From: Rhizobium sp. 11515TR
GTDB taxonomy: Bacteria; Pseudomonadota; Alphaproteobacteria; Rhizobiales; Rhizobiaceae
Reading direction: 5' to 3'
Assembly (NCBI RefSeq): GCF_002277895.1
Contig: NZ_CP022999.1
Span: 1,178,001-1,242,000 of the forward strand
Length of the DNA: 64,000 bases
Positions 25,977-34,213 of the stretch are shown one piece after another. Numbering within the stretch: position 1 is the first letter of the stretch; every line of letters begins with the position of its first letter. The position numbers and the translations under genes were made by a program. The notes under the pieces were generated by a model. That model did not search any database. It was not told the DNA's origin and was given only the letters and a program-made list of their open reading frames with translations.

Positions 25977-26761
25977 CTGCCCTTGAACTCCGGCTTACGC
26001 TTTTCGAGGAAAGCCGTGACGCCCTCGGCATAGTCGGCGCTGCGGCCTGCTTCGCGCTGAAGGTCGCGTTCAAGATCGAGCTGATCGTCGAGCGAATTTG
26101 TCGCTGCCGCCTGGATGGCGCGCTTCGTCAGGCCGAGGCCTTTTGTTGGGCCGGCGGCGAGCCTGATGGCAAGCGCCTTAGTCTCATCCATCAGCTTGTC
26201 ATCGTCTACCACACGCCAGATCAGGCCCCAACTGGCTGCTGTTTCCGCATCCAGAGGCTCGGCCGTCAGCGCCAGCGCCTTGGCGCGGGCTTCGCCGATC
26301 AGCCGCGGCAGGTTCCAGGTGCCGCCGGAATCCGGCACGAGGCCGATTTTCGCGAAGGCCTGGATGAAGCGGGCGGAACGGGCGGCGATCGTGATATCGC
26401 AGGCGAATGCGATATTGGCGCCGGCGCCGGCGGCCACGCCATTGATCGCGCAGATTACTGGCTTTTCCAGACTGCGAATGAGGCGCAGCAGGGGATTGTA
26501 GAAAGTCTCGATCGTATGGCCGAGATCCGGAGTGCCTTTGCGCGGATCACGATCGTCGAGATCCTGGCCGGCCGAAAAGCCACGGCCGGCTCCTGTCAGG
26601 AGAACCGCGCGAACATCCCCATCCTGATGTGCACGCTCGAAGCCGGCACGCAGCGCAAGATGCATTTCCTCGTTGAAGGAATTGAGTTTGTCGGGTCGAT
26701 TGAGCGTGAGGCTCAAGACGCCATCGGCAAGCGCCGACAGAATGGTGTCGGATTCGGACAT
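25973..26761 (-). CDS. paaG: PaaG, 1,2-epoxyphenylacetyl-CoA isomerase (crotonase family)
   Basis: This 262-residue crotonase-fold enzyme has the oxyanion motifs AGRGFSAGQDL and NGVAAGAGANIAFACD and the catalytic-region motif VPDSGGTW. In the Paa pathway PaaG isomerises the epoxide to oxepin-CoA. The start at 26761 follows ggggaggaaac; an in-frame longer start at 26794 lacks a ribosome site. It is the first gene of the minus-strand paaG-paaI-paaK-TetR set, with the TetR-type operator 50 bases upstream. Confidence 0.92.
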   Translation of the reverse strand: MSESDTILSALADGVLSLTLNRPDKLNSFNEEMHLALRAGFERAHQDGDVRAVLLTGAGRGFSAGQDLDDRDPRKGTPDLGHTIETFYNPLLRLIRSLEKPVICAINGVAAGAGANIAFACDITIAARSARFIQAFAKIGLVPDSGGTWNLPRLIGEARAKALALTAEPLDAETAASWGLIWRVVDDDKLMDETKALAIRLAAGPTKGLGLTKRAIQAAATNSLDDQLDLERDLQREAGRSADYAEGVTAFLEKRKPEFKGR

Positions 26762-26809
26762 GTTTCCTCCCCGCCGCCCTCCGATGACGACCACAAAACT
26801 CTCGCATAA

Positions 26810-26820
26810 ACCGACCGGTC
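26810..26820. promoter_or_regulatory. TetR-type operator ACCGACCGGTC between paaG and the hydratase remnant
   Basis: ACCG-AC-CGGT is an inverted repeat with a two-base centre, matching the paaA-upstream site in 10 of 11 positions. It lies between two divergent starts, paaG (26761) and the broken gene at 26856, as expected of a shared operator. The purpose of the second half was lost with that gene. Confidence 0.65.
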
Positions 26821-26855
26821 AGTCAATTATAATTGCAATGATTGGGAGGAGGAAC

Positions 26856-26909
26856 ATGGCCGTCACCGTCACACATGAAGGCGCAATCACTGTCATCGTC
26901 CTATCTTGA
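26856..26909 (+). pseudogene. 5' remnant of an enoyl-CoA hydratase gene (paaF-like)
   Basis: The gene has a strong ribosome site (gggaggaggaac) and starts MAVTVTHEGAITVIVLS before a TGA after 17 codons. The opening matches the N-terminal strand pattern of crotonase-family hydratases, which would continue into NRP. The homology stops at about base 26902. Divergent from paaG with an operator between, it looks like the intact start of the missing paaF-type gene, cut by a deletion or insertion whose other side is the quorum-sensing region. Confidence 0.6.
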
Positions 26910-27192
26910 TCCGGAAGAGGTCAGCGAAGGATTTGTGCGGCCGGAGCGCCATGCGAGGCTCTGCGTTGGGCGGCAGAAGATGGCAGCTTCCGATTGCTTG
27001 AGAGGCGTTAGCGCGCCGAATGTCCGCAAGCCTCTGCATGCCGACAAGAGAGGCCGCGGGAGGGGGTGAATCTTCTGCCTTACTCCGTGTCCTTCGATTT
27101 TAAGGGGTGCCCGCGGCCGCGCAATCTGGCGGAATCGATATATTGAAGCCTGGCTCCAAGGTGCTTTGTTAAGGCAAAATTTGGAGACGCTG
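26910..27192. other. 283-base leader of the AHL synthase gene
   Basis: No supported gene. The region contains the break next to the hydratase remnant and the promoter of the synthase gene. I found no clean lux-box palindrome; cctggctccaagg near 27150 is only a poor match to a dyad. Confidence 0.4.
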
Positions 27193-27852
27193 ATGCTACA
27201 AATACTGACACGACGAGACCGCAATGCGGCGTCCTCGTATTTCACCCAGATGTTCCGCGCCCGCGCTCTTGTCTTCCGTGATCGAATGGGATGGGATGTC
27301 AACGTCGAAGGTGGTTTGGAGATCGACCGCTTCGACGACGAGCACGATCCTATCTACCTAGCCGTGAAGGAAGAGGACGATGAGCTTACGGGCTCGCTGC
27401 GGCTGTTGCCGACAACGAGCGAGACGATGCTTTCGAGCGAGTTCCAGCATTTTTTCAACGAGGATCTCGATATCTGCAGCCCTTCGATCTGGGAGTGCAC
27501 CCGGTTTTGCGTGCATCCTCCGCTCCAGACCGGACATCCATCGTCGCAGACAGCCGCCGTCGAACTGCTGTCCGGTCTTTGCCGCCTGAGCTTGAAATCG
27601 GGCATCGAGCACATCATGGGCGTCTATGATGCATCGATGATCGGAGTTTACCGAAAGATCGGATGGTCGCCGACGCCGCTTGCGCGCTCGCGGCCGGAGA
27701 TCGGCAACCTCTATGTCGGCCTCTGGGAGGTGAACGAGGAGTCCGATCAGCGGCTTGAGCAGCGGCTGAGGACGATGCGCGGCAAGGATGACAGGACCCC
27801 CGCCTTGCAATTCGCATCTTCGTCACCGGGGAATATTCAGTTCAGCTTTTGA
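27193..27852 (+). CDS. LuxI-family N-acyl-homoserine lactone synthase
   Basis: This 219-residue protein keeps the conserved synthase residues in order: R in RARALVF, W in MGWDV, D-x-x-D in IDRFDD, R in SLRLLP and E/R in WECTRF. It makes an AHL signal from S-adenosylmethionine and an acyl carrier; acyl length cannot be told. The start at 27193 follows ttggagacgc at normal distance; a further in-frame TTG is 27 bases upstream. It converges on the LuxR gene with an 11-base overlap. Confidence 0.93.
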   Translation: MLQILTRRDRNAASSYFTQMFRARALVFRDRMGWDVNVEGGLEIDRFDDEHDPIYLAVKEEDDELTGSLRLLPTTSETMLSSEFQHFFNEDLDICSPSIWECTRFCVHPPLQTGHPSSQTAAVELLSGLCRLSLKSGIEHIMGVYDASMIGVYRKIGWSPTPLARSRPEIGNLYVGLWEVNEESDQRLEQRLRTMRGKDDRTPALQFASSSPGNIQFSF

Positions 27853-28573
27853 TGAGCTCGAGCGAAATTGCTTTCGCAATGGCCTGATTTGTGGTGCTGA
27901 CATGAAGTTTGCGGCGGCCGGAGCTGAGATACAGGCGCACGGCGCTTTCGGAAATTCCAAGAATGGATGTGATCTGTTTTGGAAGCAGGCCGTGCGCCAA
28001 CAGTTCGAGGCACTCGGTTTCCCGCTTCGAAAGCTTGCGTCCGATGCTTTGCTCTCGCAGACCGGACACGATCAATGACTGCTCATGCAGATAATAGGCG
28101 ATCACCTGCAGATCGCCTATTATACTGTTTCGCAATTGCTCCCAGTCGCCGCTCTTCAGATTAGAGGTAACTGTAAAAAGCGATCGCTCGCCGTGAGGCC
28201 CTCGAACGACCAGCGTCAAGCCGTACCGCCCGACATCAAAGGCTTCGGCTTCACGGAAAAAAGAGATGCTTTGCGGCGACTTCAGGTCGAGGGTCGACCA
28301 GTCGAAGGGCAGAAATCCGTTGCGTCCAGCTTGAACAACGGGGTCGATCGAGAAGTAATCGTGCGCTATATATGTCTCTACCCATTCCGGCGGGTAGGTC
28401 AGCAGGAGAAGCGGGTTTTGCTGCGACAGAGCGGCGATTTGCGTCACATGAAAGGCTGCATTTGCCAAGCCGTATAAAGAACAGAACTTGAATAGGAACT
28501 GTCGCAATTCATTGATGTCATTTGCCTGAGCTATCTCAGACAAGCAATGAGATTGGCGTGATCCTGTCAACAT
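27842..28573 (-). CDS. LuxR-family quorum-sensing regulator
   Basis: This 243-residue protein has an autoinducer-binding domain with the hallmark W, Y, D and P residues (PEWVETYIAHDYFSIDPVV, then FDWS) and a C-terminal LuxR HTH (LSKRETECLELLAHG, then GISESAVRLYL). It is the expected receptor for the AHL made by the neighbouring synthase. It reads toward the synthase gene, tail to tail, so each overlaps the other's stop. Likely targets are not visible. Confidence 0.92.
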   Translation of the reverse strand: MLTGSRQSHCLSEIAQANDINELRQFLFKFCSLYGLANAAFHVTQIAALSQQNPLLLLTYPPEWVETYIAHDYFSIDPVVQAGRNGFLPFDWSTLDLKSPQSISFFREAEAFDVGRYGLTLVVRGPHGERSLFTVTSNLKSGDWEQLRNSIIGDLQVIAYYLHEQSLIVSGLREQSIGRKLSKRETECLELLAHGLLPKQITSILGISESAVRLYLSSGRRKLHVSTTNQAIAKAISLELIKS

Positions 28574-29197
28574 AGTCTCACCATAGATGCAAAGTGAAAG
28601 CGGTGCTTAGGCCATGCGCAGCGCGTCTTAGATGTCTTTCAAAGTTTGAAGATCATCCTGGCGCTCCGGCCGCACTCTCAGCTATTCAGAAGCCAACGTT
28701 TCGCGGGCATGATTGGGCTCTTAAAATTGTCGAAAACATAGTCGCTGCCAATCATATGAGGGTTGTGTTGCTGCACCTTTGGATACACGCGGAAGATACA
28801 GGTCCAGTCCCCTCGCCATATGTCCATACGCGTCATATAACGTTTCGCTAAGCGCCGGCTGCTTCCCTCGCGACTATGCCGACCCCGGCTGTCGCATGCG
28901 AAATCCGCATTCAGAAAGATGGCTGATCAGGCCGGACAATCGAAACCTCCACGACGTCTGACGAACCCACGTGGGGCGCGATCATGCCGGCTTTAAGGCT
29001 GGGCAGAGTGCAAGCTCCATAATATCAGGCTCGGAGAATGTCCTTCCCTTTACAAATGACCGACGGTCAGTCATATATGTAGCCTGTCATTGTCAGGTTT
29101 TAAGAGGCATGCGAATGGTCGTCCGTATTGAGAATGTAGGAAGCTCAACACAGAGCGACGCCTGCTTCCGACTTGTCGCATCGAGGGGTATTCAGTC
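28574..29197. other. 624-base gap upstream of the small-protein operon
   Basis: No supported gene on either strand; possible frames are short and lack ribosome sites. It holds the luxR promoter at its left end and a TetR-type operator at 29057 followed by the presumed promoter of the three-gene unit at 29198. Confidence 0.45.
29057..29069. promoter_or_regulatory. Palindrome TGACCGACGGTCA before the small-protein/TetR unit
   Basis: A perfect 6-1-6 inverted repeat (TGACCG/CGGTCA) 129 bases before the gene at 29198. The operon ends with a TetR gene, so autoregulation is likely. It resembles the paa operators but has a one-base centre, so a different TetR protein probably uses it. Confidence 0.6.
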
Positions 29198-29641
29198 ATG
29201 ATCCGTCACGATCTCAGCCATTGGCCGCTCGTGCTTTCCGCCGCTCGCGGCGCGATGTCGCTCGATGAGCAGCTCGCCTTCTTTTCGGATTGGGACGCCT
29301 GGCTCGATCGCGGCGAATCCTTTTCGACATTGCGCGTCTTCACCGATGCCAAGGCGCTCAAGCAGCCTGAAGGCGGCGCAAAGGATGCAAAGGTTTGGCT
29401 TCAAGCCAATGGCGAGCGGATCAGGCAGTTCGTCATTGGCATGGCGACCGTCGTACCGTCGGAGTCTCTCGAAGAGATGAGCCGCATGAATGCCGAAAAG
29501 CTGTTCGGAATCCCTGCGCAGATGTTCGATGATGTCAACGAAGCGGCGATGTGGCTTGCTTCCCTTTCGGCAGCGCAAGGAAGACCACTGGACGTCGGTG
29601 GGGCGCTGCGAGGTCTGGCAGCTTTGCGCGGGCTGTCATGA
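29198..29641 (+). CDS. Small soluble protein of unknown function, first of a related pair
   Basis: This 147-residue protein has no signal peptide or membrane segment. Two parts recur in the next gene: HWPLVLSAARG near the start, and WLDRGESFSTLRV (residues 36-48) against WLRREQPFALLLV. I do not recognise a named domain; the predicted fold is alternating strands and helices, a little like STAS-type proteins. gaggggt precedes the ATG, and its stop overlaps the next start (ATGA). Confidence 0.75.
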   Translation: MIRHDLSHWPLVLSAARGAMSLDEQLAFFSDWDAWLDRGESFSTLRVFTDAKALKQPEGGAKDAKVWLQANGERIRQFVIGMATVVPSESLEEMSRMNAEKLFGIPAQMFDDVNEAAMWLASLSAAQGRPLDVGGALRGLAALRGLS

Positions 29642-30066
29642 GCGAGCATTTATCGATGTTGCCTGAGGGTGATGAGACTCATTGGCCGCTCGCGATACTG
29701 GTCGCGGAAACGCCGCTTGATGTCGACGGCGTGCGCGCAGGTCTCGATATAATCGAGTGCTGGCTGAGGCGCGAACAACCTTTTGCTCTCCTCCTGGTCG
29801 CGGCTTGCGGATTCGCGTTTCAAAGAGATGTGGCTGTGCTGCCCGTGCTGGCGCAGCGGCTGGATCTTCTTCGCGAGACGCTTTGCCGCTCCCTTCTTGG
29901 GGTCGCGGTCGTTGCCCCCGCATTGACGGTCGATAACGCTTCACGCAGTCTTGCTCGTCTTCCGCTCGATATGCCGTTAGGAGTCTTTGAAAAGGGTTCG
30001 CTTGCGGTAAGGTGGTTGTGCGCATCCGCTCTCTCGCCAGCGGGTATTATCATCGACAGCCTATGA
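29638..30066 (+). CDS. Small soluble protein, second of the related pair
   Basis: This 142-residue protein shares the HWPL start region and the WLRREQPF block with its upstream neighbour, indicating a duplication. It is soluble and has no signal peptide. The start at 29638 is chosen for the ATGA overlap with the upstream stop. The TetR gene begins 16 bases later, so all three are probably one transcript. Function unknown; a stress or surface-associated role under TetR control is speculation. Confidence 0.72.
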   Translation: MSEHLSMLPEGDETHWPLAILVAETPLDVDGVRAGLDIIECWLRREQPFALLLVAACGFAFQRDVAVLPVLAQRLDLLRETLCRSLLGVAVVAPALTVDNASRSLARLPLDMPLGVFEKGSLAVRWLCASALSPAGIIIDSL

Positions 30067-30082
30067 ACAGCGAGGAGAACTC

Positions 30083-30682
30083 GTGACCGTTACAGATCGT
30101 CCGCGTCCGCGCACCAAGCCGCCGGAAATTCGCCGTGAGGAATTGATGGATGCCGCGCAGAGACTGTTTCTGGAGAAGGGGTTTGCCGCGACCAGTGTTG
30201 CGGAAATCGTCGATGCCGCAGACGTCGCCAAGGGTACTTTCTACCTTTATTTTCAGACCAAGGACGATGTCCTTAAAGCCCTGCAAGCGCGGTTCGTCGA
30301 GCTCTTTTGCGAGAGGATCGATGCCGTCGCCAGAGCGTCCGCCTCTGACAGTTGGGTGCGGCGGCTCGACGTTTTGATGGAGGCCTGCGTTTTCGGCTAT
30401 CTCGACGAGGTCGCGCTTCACGATCTGGTATTTCATCAGTTTCAGCCGACGAAGCGGGATATGAAACGTGCCAATCCTCTTCTCAGTCGCCTCACATCCT
30501 TCCTTGTTGAAGGGCATGCCGCTGGCGCGTTCGCCTTCGTCGATGCCCGGCTCACGGCCGTCATGCTGTTCAATTCCATGCACAGCGCCGTCGATGACTG
30601 TCTGGCCGATGGATCGGATGTCGACCGGCGGAGGCTGGTGGCAGCCGTTACCGACTTCTGCCGACGCGCCGTCAGCCCCTAG
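30083..30682 (+). CDS. TetR family regulator of the small-protein operon
   Basis: This 199-residue protein has a standard TetR HTH (LMDAAQRLFLEKGF, then DVAKGTFYLYFQTKDD). It starts with GTG, preceded by gaggagaactc. It is co-transcribed with the two related small proteins and probably binds TGACCGACGGTCA at 29057. The ligand is unknown. Confidence 0.9.
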   Translation: MTVTDRPRPRTKPPEIRREELMDAAQRLFLEKGFAATSVAEIVDAADVAKGTFYLYFQTKDDVLKALQARFVELFCERIDAVARASASDSWVRRLDVLMEACVFGYLDEVALHDLVFHQFQPTKRDMKRANPLLSRLTSFLVEGHAAGAFAFVDARLTAVMLFNSMHSAVDDCLADGSDVDRRRLVAAVTDFCRRAVSP

Positions 30683-31678
30683 GGCGAAAGAAATGGCGGC
30701 TAGGGGACGTTGGACCAATGGAAGCATACCCCTTCGGAAAAAACAGCGCGTATGATGTCTGCCTCGGTCGGTATCTTGAGAGAATAGGCGACGATTTATG
30801 CTGCTGGCGAAGATCCGCGCCAAATTTCCCTATCTAAAGTCTGATTGCATGATACGGGACACTGATCCCCGAGGCTGTCGACATGTCCCTCAGTATCCAC
30901 AGGCTAAGAGGGAAGCGGATACGAATTCACACGGCGCGAGCGATGATTTCGGTGGAACATTCATGACCTCGATGCGGCGGATTGCGACCGTGACGGTCAG
31001 CAAGTGCAGGCTGAATCCTGCAGTTCGACAGGCCGGCGATGAAAGAGTCTGGCAGTCGCCTTCCAAAAGTCTCACCTGCCGCTTTGTTAAGTTCAAACAA
31101 ACCCTTGCCTCGGCGGTTCGTTGGAGAAAAAGCGGCTCTGATCACTTATGAACGCACATGAGGCGGGCTTTCATGAGTTTAAGTAGAAACCACTTCCTCA
31201 AGTCGAGAATCTATAAATAGGATAGGGAGCTATGGCTTCTCGCCTAGAGGGAAATTAATACGTAGCCTCACCAATAATTGAATAAATCTATTATTTCGAT
31301 CTATATTTAAATTTATCGGCGAATAAACTTAATCTTGTGTACGAAAAGAGGCATTTAGATTAAAATCGTACTTATTATATTGGCAAAACATTTGCATTAT
31401 ATTATTCTCCCGCCCACTCGAAGGAGGCGGAGCGAGCGGAGGGCGCTTTAAACGATCTATTGCTCCTCTCGAGATCATTTTATGGTCGTGGCATCGTCAG
31501 CAACGATGCGCCATTCAACGCAATTTCATCCTCAATGAAGTCTGACTGTCTTGTACCGGAGTAGACGCGCGCGGGTTGGCTCGATTGAGCCAAACGCGGA
31601 CTTTCTGGTTGCGTCTTATCGAAAGACGCTTGCCTCGTAAGAAAAATAGCTGCGGAAAATTTGGAGAGGTTTTCCAAA
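30683..31678. other. About 1 kb without a convincing gene, including an AT-rich core
   Basis: Bases 31200-31420 are far more AT-rich than anything else in the window, with several runs such as tttatcggcgaata and attatattggcaaaacatt. Short frames exist but none with a ribosome site and normal codon use. It may be a promoter/leader region or imported DNA bounding the acyltransferase gene. Confidence 0.4.
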
Positions 31679-32638
31679 ATGCGCTACTATTCGCTGGACG
31701 CGATACGCGGTCTTGCTGCTATCGCTGTTGTGCATTTTCATATGGGATTGATCTGGCACGTCGCACCGTTTGGTTATCTGGCGGTGGATTTCTTTTTCGC
31801 TTTGTCCGGCTTTGTCACCGAAACTATCTATGGTCCAAGGTTCATAGCCGGCATGACAACGCCGGGTTTCTTTGCCGCTCGACTGAGGCGGCTCTATCCG
31901 GTTTTCCTCGTCGGCATTCTCCTCGGTGCGTTGGTAATAGCAGCCAAGGTGTCTGCGGGTATCGACAGCCCGCCGGCGTGGGTGGTTCCGCTTAATCTGG
32001 CGGTTCTGCCCGCACCCGTCACCGGGGATTATTTCCCTGTAAATGTTCCGTGCTGGACGCTCTTTCTCGAATTCACCGCCTACTTTCTTTATGCTGCGTT
32101 TCGACGTTACCTGACGGCACCGATATTGCTGATAATGACGGTGGTTTCCGGCATCACGTTGCTGTCGTGGGGCGATGATTTGAACGTCGGCAGCACGTGG
32201 GACACCATCCATATCGGCGTCGCACGGCTTGGCTTTGCCTTTCCCTTCGGTGTATTGCTGGCGCGACTTGGTGTCAGGCCCTGTTGGCGGACATGGCTCG
32301 CTTTATTGCCGCCCGTCTGGCTCATGGTGATTTTCTATCACTCGCGAGTTGACGCGGATGTTGCGCTATTGACCCTGCCCATGTTGCTCGTCTGGTCCAT
32401 CGCGCTCGAAGTGCCCGAGAAATTGCGAGCGTTGTCGCGTTGGCTCGGTGACATTTCCTATCCACTCTACATCGTACACTATCCGTTGCTTTCAGCTTTT
32501 CAGTTCCTCTGTCGAGAGATCGGGGCCGCAGGGCCAATTGCGCAGATGGTCGGTACGGTGGGTCTTCTCGCTACCGCCCACATGGTGGCGTTTTGGAATG
32601 ACCGCTACCGCACTTTCGCAGAAAGAAGCGTGGGCTGA
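31679..32638 (+). CDS. Acyltransferase family 3 membrane protein (OafA/NodX-like)
   Basis: This 319-residue protein has about ten membrane segments, starts with YYSLDAIRGLAAIAVVHFH (catalytic histidine at the end of the first segment) and has RLRRLYPVFL, both typical of acyltransferase-3 proteins that acetylate or succinylate surface sugars. The ATG at 31679 follows ttggagagg at normal distance. It lies after the AT-rich region and stands alone, so the glycan it modifies is not evident. NodX-like modification of lipochitooligosaccharides is only one of several options. Confidence 0.88.
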   Translation: MRYYSLDAIRGLAAIAVVHFHMGLIWHVAPFGYLAVDFFFALSGFVTETIYGPRFIAGMTTPGFFAARLRRLYPVFLVGILLGALVIAAKVSAGIDSPPAWVVPLNLAVLPAPVTGDYFPVNVPCWTLFLEFTAYFLYAAFRRYLTAPILLIMTVVSGITLLSWGDDLNVGSTWDTIHIGVARLGFAFPFGVLLARLGVRPCWRTWLALLPPVWLMVIFYHSRVDADVALLTLPMLLVWSIALEVPEKLRALSRWLGDISYPLYIVHYPLLSAFQFLCREIGAAGPIAQMVGTVGLLATAHMVAFWNDRYRTFAERSVG

Positions 32639-32730
32639 TGACGAAGGCGAACTGAAGGCGGATCGCCTGATAGCCTGTGCTGCACAGCCAAGCACGACGC
32701 GCGGATGCGCCTGAATAAATGGGGAGGGCA

Positions 32731-32904
32731 ATGATTTGGAATTTCGAAGTCATTGTGGCCATCATCGGCAGCCTCGGTGCTGCCGGTATCGTCCTGTGGC
32801 AATTGGCGGATCCAAGCCGCCGCAGAAAGGAGACACGGGAGCGTAAGGATAATACCGACGCGATTGTGGAAGAGGTGCGGCAAACCCGGAACAAAGACGA
32901 CTAG
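32731..32904 (+). CDS. 57-residue single-pass membrane protein
   Basis: One hydrophobic segment (VIVAIIGSLGAAGIVLW, residues 6-22) is followed by a highly charged tail rich in R, K, E and D. The ATG at 32731 follows ggggaggg at good distance. It sits 92 bases after the acyltransferase. Function unknown. Confidence 0.55.
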   Translation: MIWNFEVIVAIIGSLGAAGIVLWQLADPSRRRKETRERKDNTDAIVEEVRQTRNKDD

Positions 32905-33194
32905 GATATTGCTCAGGCTTCCATCATAGCCTTTCAGCCAAGCGAATACGCGAAATCGCCTCGCTGCATGCGGATATGATATCCGCTAGAAATTGATGCG
33001 CTCCGGGCCTTTTGGCGACGATGATCCTCGAGGCGGCGACATTGATCGCGCTATGGGGACTGTCGCGGCTTTCCAACGGGCCGGTGCTGCGCTGAAGCTA
33101 TTTCGTATGGAGGATCAAAGCCGGTTGCCTCCTCGGGATACGCGACTTATTGAAACGGACAGCTGTGCGATTTCTCAAGGTGAGGCTTTGTAGA

Positions 33195-34097
33195 ATGCCG
33201 TCTGTCACGCTTGCGCAAATGAAGGCCGTCGAAGCTTTGGCGCGCACGGGAAAGTTTTCCCGTGCAGCCGAGGATCTGGGCATCAGCCAGCCCTCGGTTT
33301 CGACGCAGATCCAATCATTCGAAGAGCTGTGCCGCACGCGCGTCTTCATTCGGGATGGTCATAATGTCAGCGTCGCGCCATCGGCAGTCGATCTGATCGC
33401 CAAGATCCGGATCACGCTGAAATGCCTGAGCGAGGTCGACCGCGCGATCACCGATACCACATCGCTGAACTCGGGCACGATCTCGATCGGCTTCAGTGCG
33501 CATCGCCTCATCATGCCGGTCCTGACGGCCTTCGTCCGCGAATATCCTTCGCTGCGCCTGACGACGCGGGGCGGGCCTTCGCTCGATCTCGCCGACGCCG
33601 TGCTGCGCGGCGAGCTCGACGTCGCCGCCATCTCGCAGGTGGCACCCGACAGCCGTTTTTCCTCCCTGCGTCTGCACGAATCGCGCGTGGCGATCTATGG
33701 CCGCAAGGGCGATCCGATGCTGGCCAAAGGCCGGCTGACGCTTGGCGATCTGGATGGCCGCGACATGGTACTCTGGAACAAGGCGTCCGGCACTCGCACG
33801 CTGCTGGAGGATGCGGCGAACAAGCGTGGCATACGCCTGAAGCCGGTGCTTGAAGTCGCGACACTTGACGTTGCCTATGCCGCGGCGGCTGCCGGAATTG
33901 GGCTGGCGATTTCTATCGAAGGCGAGGTTCCGCCCGATGACCATATCGAGGTCGTCCCGCTGGTCGAGCCGGAGCTGGCTATCGGCCATTACCTCGTGAC
34001 CCTGCCGGAATGTCGCGATCACGCCGCTGTCCAGGCGTTTTTCGATGTCGCCAAGGAGCATGCGCGCGAAGTCGATGGCGGGATGCCTTCGACTTGA
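33195..34097 (+). CDS. LysR family regulator of the phosphonate module
   Basis: This 300-residue protein has an N-terminal LysR HTH (MKAVEALARTGKFSRAAE, then GISQPSVSTQI) and a periplasmic-binding-like effector domain. It precedes, in the same direction, a FAD oxidoreductase and phnX, so it probably responds to 2-aminoethylphosphonate or a derivative. Start 33195 chosen because the frame upstream adds a non-conserved 15-residue extension without a ribosome site. Confidence 0.9.
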   Translation: MPSVTLAQMKAVEALARTGKFSRAAEDLGISQPSVSTQIQSFEELCRTRVFIRDGHNVSVAPSAVDLIAKIRITLKCLSEVDRAITDTTSLNSGTISIGFSAHRLIMPVLTAFVREYPSLRLTTRGGPSLDLADAVLRGELDVAAISQVAPDSRFSSLRLHESRVAIYGRKGDPMLAKGRLTLGDLDGRDMVLWNKASGTRTLLEDAANKRGIRLKPVLEVATLDVAYAAAAAGIGLAISIEGEVPPDDHIEVVPLVEPELAIGHYLVTLPECRDHAAVQAFFDVAKEHAREVDGGMPST

Positions 34098-34213
34098 TTT
34101 CAAATATAGGTAAATCATATAATTTTTCAGAATTTATAATTATGTCATATCGTTTTGCTAGCGTTTGCCCCATAGGTCGACGGTCAGGCTCAATGCCGGT
34201 CGAGGGTAACGAT

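Noticed and set aside
27060..27190. Possible lux box upstream of the AHL synthase
   Set aside because: The best dyad (cctggctccaagg) has mismatches in the arms and does not match known boxes closely.
30798..31151. 117-codon frame after the TetR gene
   Set aside because: No ribosome site, unusual residue mix and no family resemblance.
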